DNA of 64,000 nucleotides, from contig NZ_LPNO01000011.1 of assembly GCF_001952855.1 (NCBI RefSeq), positions 62,886 through 126,885 of the forward strand, in the 5' to 3' direction. Made by a program: the position numbers and the translations under genes. This document shows, piece after piece, positions 39,433 to 48,816 of the stretch. The first letter of the stretch is position 1; each line of letters opens with the position of its first letter. Below the pieces are notes generated by a model. The model did no database searches. It had not been told where the DNA came from and saw only the letters and a list, made by a program, of their open reading frames with translations. Source of the DNA: Pseudomonas sp. ATCC PTA-122608 (GTDB taxonomy: Bacteria > Pseudomonadota > Gammaproteobacteria > Pseudomonadales > Pseudomonadaceae).

Positions 39433-39502
39433 TGAACAAAAATGAACAGATCAGGCTGAACAACTGAACAATCGGCGGGTTGACAATGAACAGTTCTGAA
39501 CA
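39433..39502. promoter_or_regulatory. Cluster of six TGAACA repeats (candidate activator-binding sites)
   Basis: TGAACA occurs at 39433, 39443, 39457, 39465, 39487 and 39497. The copies form three pairs with 4, 2 and 4 nt between members. They sit about 80-150 bp upstream of the predicted sigma-54 start, the usual distance for enhancer-binding activators, and are very likely the upstream activating sequences for the regulator encoded at 39655 (inference). Confidence 0.6.
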
Positions 39503-39508
39503 ACACTT

Positions 39509-39608
39509 TGTAGGAGCGAGCTTGCTCGCGAAGAACGTCAACGATAACGCGCTCATCCAGCATGAACGCGGCGCCCTGAAGTTTTTCGCGAGCAAGCTCG
39601 CTCCTACA
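39509..39608. repeat. REP doublet (class B variant), inverted pair
   Basis: TGTAGGAGCGAGCTTGCTCG at the left and CGAGCAAGCTCGCTCCTACA at the right form long complementary arms with ~50 bp between them (CGCGAAGAACG ... TTTTTCGCG). It lies between the ABC operon control region and the start of its regulator gene, close to the regulator's own promoter. Confidence 0.85.
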
Positions 39609-39654
39609 TAGATAGAGATAGAGCCCAAAACAACAATAAGACAGGGTCACCGCC

Positions 39655-41472
39655 ATGAGCACACCGCTGGCGCACGATGCCATCATCCAGGACTCCTGGC
39701 GCCGCTGCCGGGCTTATGGCCTGGATCATCAGAGCACGCCAAGCTTCGACCAACTGCCCGCAGAAGGCGTCAGCCAGTTGCTGGAAAGCCAGCATTCCCT
39801 CGTGCAAACCACCCACCAGGAAGTGCTGCCCTACTACGAGAACATCCTCAGCAACTCCAACTGCCTGATCATGCTCGCCGACAACCAGGGCCAGGTGCTC
39901 ACATCCTGGGGCACCCAACGCTTTATCGAACCCACGCTGGCCCGGGGCTTCAGCGCCGGCGCCAGCTGGATGGAGCGCTCCAGCGGCACCAATGCCATCG
40001 GCACCGCCCTGGCCTGTGCCCAGGCGGTGCATATCGAACACGACGAACACTTCCTCAAGGCCAACCGCTTCATGACCGGCTCGGCGGCGCCGATCTTCGA
40101 TGCGCAGCGGGAAATCATCGCGGTGCTGGATGTCTCCAGCGACAGCTACCTGCCGCCCTCCCATACCCTCGGCATGGTCAAGATGATGAGCCAGACCGTA
40201 GAGAACCGGCTGATCCTCAACCTGTTTCGCGGTGAGCATTTCCAGCTGACGTTCAATACCGGCTTGAACAACCTTGATAGCCAATGGGCGGGTTTGCTGA
40301 TCTTTGATGAAAGTGGCCAGGTACTGTCAGCCAACCGCCGGGCCGATAACCTGCTGGGCATCAGCCTGTCGCGGGTACTGATCGACAGCCTGTTCAAGGT
40401 CTCGCTGCTGGAACTGCTCAACCAGCCCGAAGGCCTGCCCTTCTCGCTGCAAGCCGCCGGGCGCAACCGCTTCCAATGCCTGTTGAAACGGCCCAGGCAG
40501 GCGCCGGTCCAGGCCCGTGTGTTTGTCGAAACCAAAAAAACCAGCGAACCCGCCCCCACGGCCATCAGCCTCAAGACCCTGCACTTTGGCGACGCCCGGG
40601 TGGAAAAGGCGGTACGTCAGGCCGAGCGCCTGCTGGAAAAAGACATCCCGTTGCTGATCCACGGTGAAACCGGCGTCGGCAAGGAAGTGTTCGTCAAAGC
40701 CCTGCACCAGGCCAGTTCCCGCAGCCAACAAGCGTTTATCGCCGTCAACTGCGCAGCGATCCCTGCCGAACTGGTGGAGTCGGAACTGTTCGGCTACGAA
40801 AAAGGCGCGTTCACCGGCGCCAACCAGAAAGGCAGCATCGGGCTGATCCGCAAGGCAGACAAAGGCACGTTGTTCCTCGACGAGATCGGCGACATGCCGC
40901 TGCCGACCCAGGCCCGTCTGTTGCGGGTATTGCAGGAACGCTGTGTGCAACCGGTGGGTAGCAGCGAGTTGTACCCGGTGGATTTGCGGATCATCTCCGC
41001 CACCAACCGCTCGCTGCGGGAGCAAGTACAGCTCGGGCGTTTTCGCGAAGACCTGTATTACCGCATCGGTGGCCTGACCCTGGAACTGCCGCCGCTACGG
41101 GAGCGCACTGATAAACAGGCGTTGTTCAAGCAGCTGTGGCAACAGCATCGCGAACCGACCCAGTGGGCGGGCTTGAGTGATGAGGTGCTGGCCTTGTTTG
41201 AACAGCATCCGTGGCCGGGGAACCTGCGCCAGGTGAGCAGCGTGTTGCAGGTGGCGCTGGCCATGGCGGAAGAGCAGCCGATTCGAGTGGAACATTTGCC
41301 GGATGATTTTTTTGTGGATTTGAATGGGGTGGTGCCGGTGTGTGATGCAGTGGATGACAGTCTGGACTTGAATGAGCGGCTGAAGGCGGTGGGTGGGAAT
41401 ATCTCCCTTCTGTCTCGGGAGCTGGGGGTTAGCCGTAATACCTTATACAAACGCCTGCGCCAGAACCAATGA
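39655..41472 (+). CDS. Sigma-54-dependent activator (GAF-AAA+-Fis, AcoR-like)
   Basis: A 605-residue enhancer-binding protein. A GAF sensory domain (~60-200, with the AcoR-like SSGTNAIGTALACAQAVHIEHDEHF stretch in part) and a PAS-like segment precede the AAA+ domain. Walker A is GETGVGKE, the sigma-54 contact loop is GAFTGAN, and LFLDEIGDMPL is Walker B. The C-terminal Fis-type helix-turn-helix is ISLLSRELGVSRNTLYKRLR. It is divergent from the ABC operon, which has a sigma-54 promoter, so it should activate that operon in response to a small ligand such as the transported polyol or its catabolite. Confidence 0.9.
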   Translation: MSTPLAHDAIIQDSWRRCRAYGLDHQSTPSFDQLPAEGVSQLLESQHSLVQTTHQEVLPYYENILSNSNCLIMLADNQGQVLTSWGTQRFIEPTLARGFSAGASWMERSSGTNAIGTALACAQAVHIEHDEHFLKANRFMTGSAAPIFDAQREIIAVLDVSSDSYLPPSHTLGMVKMMSQTVENRLILNLFRGEHFQLTFNTGLNNLDSQWAGLLIFDESGQVLSANRRADNLLGISLSRVLIDSLFKVSLLELLNQPEGLPFSLQAAGRNRFQCLLKRPRQAPVQARVFVETKKTSEPAPTAISLKTLHFGDARVEKAVRQAERLLEKDIPLLIHGETGVGKEVFVKALHQASSRSQQAFIAVNCAAIPAELVESELFGYEKGAFTGANQKGSIGLIRKADKGTLFLDEIGDMPLPTQARLLRVLQERCVQPVGSSELYPVDLRIISATNRSLREQVQLGRFREDLYYRIGGLTLELPPLRERTDKQALFKQLWQQHREPTQWAGLSDEVLALFEQHPWPGNLRQVSSVLQVALAMAEEQPIRVEHLPDDFFVDLNGVVPVCDAVDDSLDLNERLKAVGGNISLLSRELGVSRNTLYKRLRQNQ

Positions 41473-41882
41473 CCTGATCGGGAACACGGTTAAACCGGTG
41501 GGAACCGACCCAGTGAAACTCAGGATATGGCTCTTGTTGGAAACCATGTTCACAGCGCTGCAACAAAGGTCCTTCAGTAGTTTTTAATTTTTAGGATAAG
41601 TAAAACCCTCTCTTTATCTCTAAGGATTTCAGTTAGTTCCGACGCTCGTGAAGGAAAATTCTTTTTTTGACTGCTTCCACACTTGACCTTGACGGCATTG
41701 GGGGCCAGGGTAAAGATCATTACTCATCGAATCCAATAAATCTAAAAGAGAGAAACCGGCTGCCACCACAATTTATGGTTTCATATATTTTGCATGAGCA
41801 TATATATGCAAAATTTGATAAGCGACTGACTGATACAGGAACTGAAGCGTTTATCTAGAATACCGTCAAGGAGGATAAGAAC
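41473..41882 (+). other. AT-rich upstream region of the NRPS gene with nested inverted repeats
   Basis: 410 bp without a supportable gene. From about 41580 the base composition drops sharply compared with both flanks. At 41788-41813 the inverted repeat TTTTGCAT / ATGCAAAA encloses a perfect 12-bp palindrome GCATATATATGC (41798-41809), about 70-95 bp before the NRPS start; it may be an operator or transcript structure. A short open frame at 41667-41858 has no ribosome-binding site and is not called. No terminator for the regulator gene was found. Confidence 0.55.
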
Positions 41883-44800
41883 GTGCCCTATTCCACCGTT
41901 CAACAGCATATTGAAAACTGCACACTCCCTCACAGTTCACCCTTGACGCAGCTCTTTGAGCGGCGTGTCGAAGAAGCACCCTCCAACATTGCATTGATCC
42001 ATGAGCACAGCTCGCTGACCTACAGCCAAGTCAATATAAGTGCCGATGAACTGGGTTACCGCCTTACATCCGCAGGTATAGGCATAAACAATCTGGTGGG
42101 CTTGGCACTTCCCCGTTCGGCGAACTTGGTCAGCGCCATTATTGGCATCCTGAAAAGTGGCGCGGCCTACTTACCCCTCGACCCGCAATACCCCGCAGAA
42201 CGGATCGGGTACATGATCAGCGATGCCCACCCCGCCTGCATCGTCACCGACCGCTCCACGCTTGCAACTTTAAAGGCGATCGCACCCGACAGCCATTTTA
42301 TCTGTATCAACGACCCACCCGGAATGGCAAGCCCCCTTGCGCAAAGCTCCGGGTCACACCGGGTATTGCCGCCACATACCGCCTATGTGATCTATACCTC
42401 CGGCTCTACCGGCAACCCCAAAGGGGTGATTGTTCCCCACCGCAATGTGTTGCAGCTACTGCAGGCAACTGACGAGCACTATCAATGGCAGTCCAGCGAC
42501 GTATGGACACTGTTTCACTCTTATTCGTTTGATTTTTCGGTTTGGGAAATTTGGGGAGCACTGCTCACCGGTGCTCGGCTAGTGATCGTACCCTACTCGA
42601 TCAGCCGATCACCCAAGGCGTTTCTCCGGTTGCTCGCGGCGCAAAAAGTGACCGTACTGAACCAAACACCCTCAGCGTTCTATCAACTTGACCAAGCGCA
42701 GGCCAGTGAAACGGCGCCCGCTGCCCCCTTGAGCCTGCGTGCCCTGATCTTCGGTGGCGAAGCCCTTGAGACCGGCCGATTGCGCGCATGGCGCGAGCGC
42801 AACGGCACGGCAATACGGCTGGTCAATATGTATGGCATTACGGAAACCACCGTCCATGTCACGTTGCGTGATGTCACCCTGGACGTGTCGAATGAAGAGA
42901 GCAAAAGCTTTATTGGTGAGCCTATCCCAGGCTGGAACGTCTACCTGCTCAACCCTGCCCTGCAACCCGTCCGACCGGGAGAGACAGGAGAAATGTATAT
43001 CGCGGGATCGGGTGTCGCCAGCGGTTACCTCAATCAGCCCGGCTTAACGTCATCACGGTTCATCGCGTGCCCATTCCAGGCGCCCGGTGAACGTATGTAC
43101 CGTTCTGGTGACCTGGCCCGCTACCTGCCCGACGGCTCGCTGGAATACCTCGGCCGGGCCGACCAGCAAGTCAAGATTCGCGGATTCAGGATCGAGTTGG
43201 GTGAAATTGAGGCCTGCTTGCTCAAGCATGAAAAGGTCAGCCAGGCCGCCGTCGTAGCGCATCCTGACGCACAGGGCGAGGTCCGCCTGATCGGCTATAT
43301 CGTGCCCCATGCAGAAGTCGACAACAGCACCCGTGAAGCAGAGCGCATACAATCCTGGCGTTCGTTATACGAAGAAACCTACAGCCAGGTTGACGAGGCG
43401 GATGACACTAGTGCTTTTACCGGTTGGAACAGCAGCTATGACCACAAGCCCATTCCTCTCACGCAGATGTTCGAATGGCAAAAACTGACGGTTCAAAGCA
43501 TCTTGGCACTGCACCCCGAACACGTACTTGAAATAGGTGTGGGCACTGGATTACTGCTCCAGGAAGTTGCCCAACATTGCACTACGTACTACGCAAGCGA
43601 CTTATCCGAGACGACAATAAGTCACTTGAAGCTGACAATACAAGATCAGCCGGAGCTAAAACAAAAAGTACACTTTCATCACCAGCCCGCGCACGACACG
43701 CAGGGGTTTCCTCGCGATTTTTTTGACACACTAATTATTAACTCTGTCATTCAATACTTCCCTAGCGACACTTACCTTAAGGAGGTTATTGTGGGCGGTT
43801 TGAACCTGCTCAAACCGGGTGGAAAAATTTTTATTGGAGATATCAGAAACCTATCCTTGCTGAACTACTTCGCAAGTCAAATTGTGGCGGAACAGTATCC
43901 TGGCGAAGCGCTTTTCTCGAAAAGAGCACAAGCACTTATAGAAGACGTTATATTCCGAGAAAACGAACTGCTGTTGCGCCCAGAGTTCTTTACCCAACTT
44001 GAGCGTGCACTGGGAGACGTGGCAGGCGTAGATATCCGGCTTAAGCGCAGCCGCACCGCCAATGAACTGATGCACTACCGATATGATGTGATCATTTATA
44101 AGTCAGGGACGCCAACGATCTCGTTGGAGCATATCCCTTGCCTCCCATGGGTCACGCAGGTCGACAATTTCGCCAGGCTCGCCCAGAAGTTGAACACTGC
44201 TCAGCTCCCCTTCCTTCGTGTACAGGACATTCCCAATCGCAGGCTTTCCCAACCCAGGGCATGGGAACAACGACTCGATCCGTCGTCTGCTGAGGTATCC
44301 ACGTTGGTGCAGGAAAGCGTTGAACCGGAAGAGCTGCATGTGCTCGCAGAACAATTGGGATACCAAGCCATCAGCACTTGGAACAGCAACGAAAAAAGCC
44401 GGTTCGATACGGTATTTTTCAAGGTTCACGCGCTACAAGGCAAAGCGCCTGTGAACGTTTTTGTCAGCCGACAGGCCATACAGAGAATGGCCAATAATCC
44501 AAATGCCGCCAGTCAGCACCTGGCCCTGAACAAGGAACTGCGTACCTGGGTCAGCACGCAACTGCCGGCGCATATGGTACCCAACATGATCTCAAGCATC
44601 GCGCAGATGCCTCTGACCGCCAACGGCAAGCTCAACGCCAAGGCCCTTCCTCCCCCGGTGTTCAGTCTGGCCACCCATTCATCGTTGGCAACGTCTGCGC
44701 AACAAGCCACTGTGCTGAAGATCGTGGCCGAGATACTGGGCCTGTCACATGTGGACATGTCCCATAGCTTCTTTGACCTGGGTGGCGACTCGCTGTCTGC

Positions 44801-47459
44801 CACACGCCTGGCCAACGCCCTCAGCGAACAATTTGGAACCGAGATTCCGATCCGGGTTCTCTTCGAGGCGCGCACACTTGACGAACTGGCCGAGAACCTG
44901 GAGTACGGAGACGCCCGGACAGAGAGGCTGATCGCACAACCGCGCAAGGCTGAAGTACCACTATCGTTTGCCCAGCATCGCATGTGGCTGTCGAACCAGA
45001 TCGAAGGTACCCATGCGGCTTACAACGTTCCGCTTGCCTTTGACTTGACGGGCCGGGTCGACACACAGGCCCTGAGCGACGCGCTTTCAGACCTGCTGCA
45101 ACGCCATGAAGTACTGCGTACCTTGCTGGTCGTCGATGAAGCGGGAGAACCCGTGCAAAAGATCTTGGCTGCCGCAAGCTACTCGATCGATTTTACTCAC
45201 CTTGAGTGCGAGCACCAGGCTCTCGACGCGCTGATCAAGCAGTTGATCGAACAGCCCTTTCACCTGGCAACTGATCTGCCGTTTCGATGCCGCTTGTATA
45301 GCCAGGACGAGAAGCACCATGTGCTGCTAATGGTGGTGCATCACATCGCCGTGGATGGCTGGTCAATCAACCCTTTGCTGGATGAGTTGTCACACTTTTA
45401 TCGAGCACGGGCAGGCGCAAGTCTCGCGCCTCTCGAACAGTTGCCCGTGCAATACGCCGACTACGCAATCTGGCAGCGCCAATCCCTGGGAGACGCATCG
45501 GACCCTGAGAGCCCACTGGCGCGCCAGCTAGCCTTCTGGACCCAAGCGCTATCCGGGGCTCCCTCCCTGATGAACCTGCCGACTGATTTCCCCCGGCCCG
45601 CGGCGCGCAGCCATGAGGGGCACGTGCTGTCGTTCGAGATCACCCCTCGGCTGCATGCCCACCTGATCGATATGGCGAGGTCCCATCACAGCACCTTGTT
45701 CATGCTGCTGCAGGCGGCCTTTGCTGCGCTGTTGACCCGAATGGGGTCCGGTGAAGACATTCTCCTGGGGACAGCGGTCGCAGGTCGTGCAGCGGCAAAT
45801 CTGGCGAACAGTGTGGGCTTTTTCGTAAACACGTTGGTGATGCGTATAGACACGCGGGACGACCCCGCTTTCCTCGAGCTTGTGGAGCGCGTACGGCAAA
45901 CCAGCCTGGCTGCGTACACCCATCAGGAAGTGCCATTCGAACACGTCGTCGAAGCCGTCAACCCGGAACGCTCAATGGCCTACCATCCCCTGTTCCAGGT
46001 GCTGCTAACTCTTCAGGACTCCCGGGTGCCAAGCCTGGACCTGCCGACATTGACCAGCACCTTGCGGCCCGTCACCTCAGGCGCAGCGCGATACGACCTG
46101 GTGGTGGACTTCAAAGAAGACTTGGCACCAAATAGTGGCGCAGCGGGCATGACCTGCACAATCGAGTACGCCACCGAGCTCTTCGAGCACGCCACCATTC
46201 GCGGCCTCAGCCAGCGATTCCTTCTCTTGCTCGAAGCCTTCTGCGATGACCCACGGCAAACCATTAACACCCCCTCCATAATGACGCAGGAAGAACACCA
46301 GAGCCTGGTCCTGGACTGGAATGGCACCGATTGGCCGACGCCGGGAGGCCTGCTCATAGACCTGTTTGAGGCACAGCAGAGGCGGGCCCCGGATGCCGTA
46401 GCCGTCGTCTACGCCAGCGGCGTCCTTTCCTATGACCAACTGAACCGCCGGGCCAACCTCATCGCCCGACGATTACGTACAGCCGGGGCCAAGCCTGGAG
46501 CGCTGGTGGGTATTGCATTGGCTCGCGGTGGTGATTTGCTGCCCGCCTTGGTTGGGGTACTCAAAACCGGAGCTGCCTACCTGCCACTCGACCCAGGTTA
46601 TCCCGCGGAACGGATCGCCTACATCATTGAAGATGCCAAACCCGCGCTGATCATCACTGACGCCGCGGCCTCAATACGGCTGACCCAAGCCGCCGGGGAC
46701 CTGACGCTGGTGTCAATCGAGGCGCTAGCTCGCCCCGAAACGACTCATCTACCCAGCCCTGAGCCACTGCCATCGTTACGCGCCGAGCATCCGGCCTACG
46801 TCATTTACACCTCAGGCTCGACGGGTAACCCCAAGGGCGTGGTGATCACACACCTGGCGCTGGCTAACTTCCTTGATGCCATGGCTTCCCAGCCTGGCAT
46901 TACGCAAGACGATGTGGTGCTGGCCTGCACGCCAGTCTCCTTCGACATTTCCGTCCTTGAGCTGTTTTTGCCGCTGCTCCACGGTGCCCGCGTGGTGCTG
47001 ATTCCGGCCATAGTAGTCAGTGATCCCGAGCAATTGCGGGCCTCCATCGAGCAACACCAGGCCACCGTCATGCAAGCAACCCCCACCACCTGGCAGATGT
47101 TGCGCGAGGCAGCCTGGACGCCATCCGCCTCCTTGAGCATCCTGTGCGGCGGAGAGGCCCTAGCGCCCGATCTGGCCGACTACCTGACACACACCGGCGC
47201 GCACTTGACCAACCTCTATGGGCCTACGGATACCACGGTCTGGTCAATGGTCTGCCCCTTGCCAAACGGCCAGCGCCCCACCTTGGGCCGTCCAATTCAT
47301 AACACCCAGGTGTATTTGCTGGATAACTGGCTGCAACCCGTTCCGCCCGGCATGGCAGGGGAAATCTATCGCGGGTACCGGCTTGGCACGCGGCTACCAC
47401 CGCCGCCCTGCCCTGACGGCGCAACGCTTTATCGCCAACCCCTTTGGCGCCTCCGGTAG
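41883..47459 (+). CDS. NRPS, N-terminal part: A(Thr)-NMT-T-C-A(Gly), frameshifted at ~47,370
   Basis: A large nonribosomal peptide synthetase (residues 1 to ~1829 are genuine). Order: adenylation domain 1 (residues ~20-450; YTSGSTGNPKG ~170), a class I SAM methyltransferase (~490-745; LEIGVGTGLLL ~549) inserted between A8 and A9, the A10 motif (~914), carrier domain (LGGDS, Ser ~970), condensation domain (HHIAVDG ~1153, LCL-like) and adenylation domain 2 (from ~1490). Specificity residues read DFWNIGMVHK (Thr) and DILQLGLVWK (Gly). The first module lacks a condensation domain, so it is a starter. GTG 41883 has a strong AAGGAGG site. After residue ~1829 the frame is wrong and stops at 47459. 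Confidence 0.85.
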   Translation: MPYSTVQQHIENCTLPHSSPLTQLFERRVEEAPSNIALIHEHSSLTYSQVNISADELGYRLTSAGIGINNLVGLALPRSANLVSAIIGILKSGAAYLPLDPQYPAERIGYMISDAHPACIVTDRSTLATLKAIAPDSHFICINDPPGMASPLAQSSGSHRVLPPHTAYVIYTSGSTGNPKGVIVPHRNVLQLLQATDEHYQWQSSDVWTLFHSYSFDFSVWEIWGALLTGARLVIVPYSISRSPKAFLRLLAAQKVTVLNQTPSAFYQLDQAQASETAPAAPLSLRALIFGGEALETGRLRAWRERNGTAIRLVNMYGITETTVHVTLRDVTLDVSNEESKSFIGEPIPGWNVYLLNPALQPVRPGETGEMYIAGSGVASGYLNQPGLTSSRFIACPFQAPGERMYRSGDLARYLPDGSLEYLGRADQQVKIRGFRIELGEIEACLLKHEKVSQAAVVAHPDAQGEVRLIGYIVPHAEVDNSTREAERIQSWRSLYEETYSQVDEADDTSAFTGWNSSYDHKPIPLTQMFEWQKLTVQSILALHPEHVLEIGVGTGLLLQEVAQHCTTYYASDLSETTISHLKLTIQDQPELKQKVHFHHQPAHDTQGFPRDFFDTLIINSVIQYFPSDTYLKEVIVGGLNLLKPGGKIFIGDIRNLSLLNYFASQIVAEQYPGEALFSKRAQALIEDVIFRENELLLRPEFFTQLERALGDVAGVDIRLKRSRTANELMHYRYDVIIYKSGTPTISLEHIPCLPWVTQVDNFARLAQKLNTAQLPFLRVQDIPNRRLSQPRAWEQRLDPSSAEVSTLVQESVEPEELHVLAEQLGYQAISTWNSNEKSRFDTVFFKVHALQGKAPVNVFVSRQAIQRMANNPNAASQHLALNKELRTWVSTQLPAHMVPNMISSIAQMPLTANGKLNAKALPPPVFSLATHSSLATSAQQATVLKIVAEILGLSHVDMSHSFFDLGGDSLSATRLANALSEQFGTEIPIRVLFEARTLDELAENLEYGDARTERLIAQPRKAEVPLSFAQHRMWLSNQIEGTHAAYNVPLAFDLTGRVDTQALSDALSDLLQRHEVLRTLLVVDEAGEPVQKILAAASYSIDFTHLECEHQALDALIKQLIEQPFHLATDLPFRCRLYSQDEKHHVLLMVVHHIAVDGWSINPLLDELSHFYRARAGASLAPLEQLPVQYADYAIWQRQSLGDASDPESPLARQLAFWTQALSGAPSLMNLPTDFPRPAARSHEGHVLSFEITPRLHAHLIDMARSHHSTLFMLLQAAFAALLTRMGSGEDILLGTAVAGRAAANLANSVGFFVNTLVMRIDTRDDPAFLELVERVRQTSLAAYTHQEVPFEHVVEAVNPERSMAYHPLFQVLLTLQDSRVPSLDLPTLTSTLRPVTSGAARYDLVVDFKEDLAPNSGAAGMTCTIEYATELFEHATIRGLSQRFLLLLEAFCDDPRQTINTPSIMTQEEHQSLVLDWNGTDWPTPGGLLIDLFEAQQRRAPDAVAVVYASGVLSYDQLNRRANLIARRLRTAGAKPGALVGIALARGGDLLPALVGVLKTGAAYLPLDPGYPAERIAYIIEDAKPALIITDAAASIRLTQAAGDLTLVSIEALARPETTHLPSPEPLPSLRAEHPAYVIYTSGSTGNPKGVVITHLALANFLDAMASQPGITQDDVVLACTPVSFDISVLELFLPLLHGARVVLIPAIVVSDPEQLRASIEQHQATVMQATPTTWQMLREAAWTPSASLSILCGGEALAPDLADYLTHTGAHLTNLYGPTDTTVWSMVCPLPNGQRPTLGRPIHNTQVYLLDNWLQPVPPGMAGEIYRGYRLGTRLPPPPCPDGATLYRQPLWRLR
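47364..47373 (+). other. Frameshift site in the NRPS gene (apparent 2-nt deletion)
   Basis: The coding frame of the second adenylation domain moves from one reading frame to the next at GAAATCTATCGCGGG. Homology expects GEIYIAGTGLARGY, which would need TATATCGCG; the sequence has TATCGCG, that is, one AT unit missing from a short TATAT run. Everything before and after is intact, so this is a single recent lesion or a sequence error. Confidence 0.85.
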
Positions 47460-48816
47460 CCGGATGTATCGCACCGGGGACCGGGGGAAATGGGCGGCGG
47501 ACGGCCGCCTGGTGTTCCTCGGGCGCAACGATGGCCAAGTCAAGTTAAGGGGGCACCGAATAGAAACAGGGGAGATCGAATCACGTTTGGCCGAACACCC
47601 TGACATCGCAAAAACGGTCGTCATACTCGATACCGACCGCCAGGGCGAACCGCGTCTCGTAGCCTACGTGGTATGCCACGGGGCCTGCGATGTGCAAGAA
47701 CTGGCGCTGCGACGGTTCCTCGAAATACGTCTGCCTCGTCAAATGGTCCCCGCAGTATTTGTGATGATGAAGAACCTGCCTGTAGGCCCCAGCGGAAAAA
47801 TCGATCGGAGCGCCCTGCCCGCGGCAAACCCGGTATCCCAGCCTGCGACACGGGCCATGGACGAACATGAGCAAACATTTGCAGCGCTCTTTGCCCAGGT
47901 GCTCGACGCTGCCCCTCAGAGCCCGGACGACAACTTCTTCGATATGGGTGGCGATAGCATCCGAGCCGTGCGACTGGTGCACCTGGCAAAAGCCGCAGGC
48001 TACTCACTCTGCCCGGCGGACGTGTTCAAGGCTCAGACCCTCGCTGAATTGGTCGCCATCAGTTTGAGCGACAACACCTCACCCCGGTCTCCTGCTGAGC
48101 TGTCCGATGTGCTGTTGCCACTGCACATCGGCAACCGTTCACCTGCGCTGTTCTGCTTTCATCCCAAGGAAGGCCACGGCTGGAGTTTCGCTAGCCTCGC
48201 CTCCCATCTTGCGCAAGAGCAGTCATTGTTCAGCCTACAGTCCCCCCTGCTGGCTGATGTTAATCACGCACTGCCCAGTATCGAGGCGACCGCTGCGTTT
48301 TACATCGAGCATATACAACGGGCTCAGCCCAGCGGGCCTTACCATCTACTAGGATGGTCCTTTGGAGGGCTAGTGGCTTATTGCGCCGCTGCGCAACTGC
48401 GAGCCATGGGCGAACACGTCGGGCTGCTGGCGATTCTCGACGTCAGCCCGCAGAACAAAGATATGCAGAACTCATTATCCATTTCGCCAAACAACGGCAC
48501 CAACGTCGCGTCCCCCTCTCGCGAGGCGCAAATAAGTCATTACCACGAGGCATTGATGAAGACGTATGTGCCGACGCAACTGGACATCGACATCCTATTC
48601 TTTTCCTCATCCCATACGACGCCCTCCCAACATCGCGCCCAATTGCAGTGGAGTGCCTTTACAGGTCGCGCGTTAAAGATCAAAACCCTCGATTGCCGGC
48701 ATGAAGAGATGTTGCGCCTTGGTCCCGCAGCAATCATTGCCGGTGAGATTCAGCGGTACCTGCAGCGTTTTCATCATGAAACGCCACCCCACTCAGGAGA
48801 AAACTCTCATGGATAA
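47371..48816 (+). CDS. NRPS, C-terminal part: rest of A(Gly)-T-TE (downstream of frameshift)
   Basis: The continuation of the same synthetase in the neighbouring frame (about 481 residues): the A7-A10 end of adenylation domain 2 (GTGLARGYHRRPALTAQRF, MYRTGDRGKW, GRNDGQVKLRGHRIETGEIE, GPSGKIDRSALP), a carrier domain (FFDMGGDSIRAV, Ser codon at 47956) and a terminal thioesterase with the GxSxG nucleophile GWSFGG (Ser codon 48358-48360) for product release. It has no start codon with a ribosome-binding site of its own, supporting the frameshift reading. The 3' end overlaps the MbtH gene by 8 nt. Confidence 0.82.
   Translation, partial: AGTGLARGYHRRPALTAQRFIANPFGASGSRMYRTGDRGKWAADGRLVFLGRNDGQVKLRGHRIETGEIESRLAEHPDIAKTVVILDTDRQGEPRLVAYVVCHGACDVQELALRRFLEIRLPRQMVPAVFVMMKNLPVGPSGKIDRSALPAANPVSQPATRAMDEHEQTFAALFAQVLDAAPQSPDDNFFDMGGDSIRAVRLVHLAKAAGYSLCPADVFKAQTLAELVAISLSDNTSPRSPAELSDVLLPLHIGNRSPALFCFHPKEGHGWSFASLASHLAQEQSLFSLQSPLLADVNHALPSIEATAAFYIEHIQRAQPSGPYHLLGWSFGGLVAYCAAAQLRAMGEHVGLLAILDVSPQNKDMQNSLSISPNNGTNVASPSREAQISHYHEALMKTYVPTQLDIDILFFSSSHTTPSQHRAQLQWSAFTGRALKIKTLDCRHEEMLRLGPAAIIAGEIQRYLQRFHHETPPHSGENSHG

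Noticed and set aside
41667..41858. A 63-codon frame just before the NRPS
   Set aside because: No ribosome-binding site and no recognisable sequence; it falls in AT-rich control DNA.
47364..47373. Programmed ribosomal frameshift in the NRPS
   Set aside because: The site has no slippery heptamer or downstream structure resembling known signals; a 2-nt deletion in a TATAT run explains it more simply.
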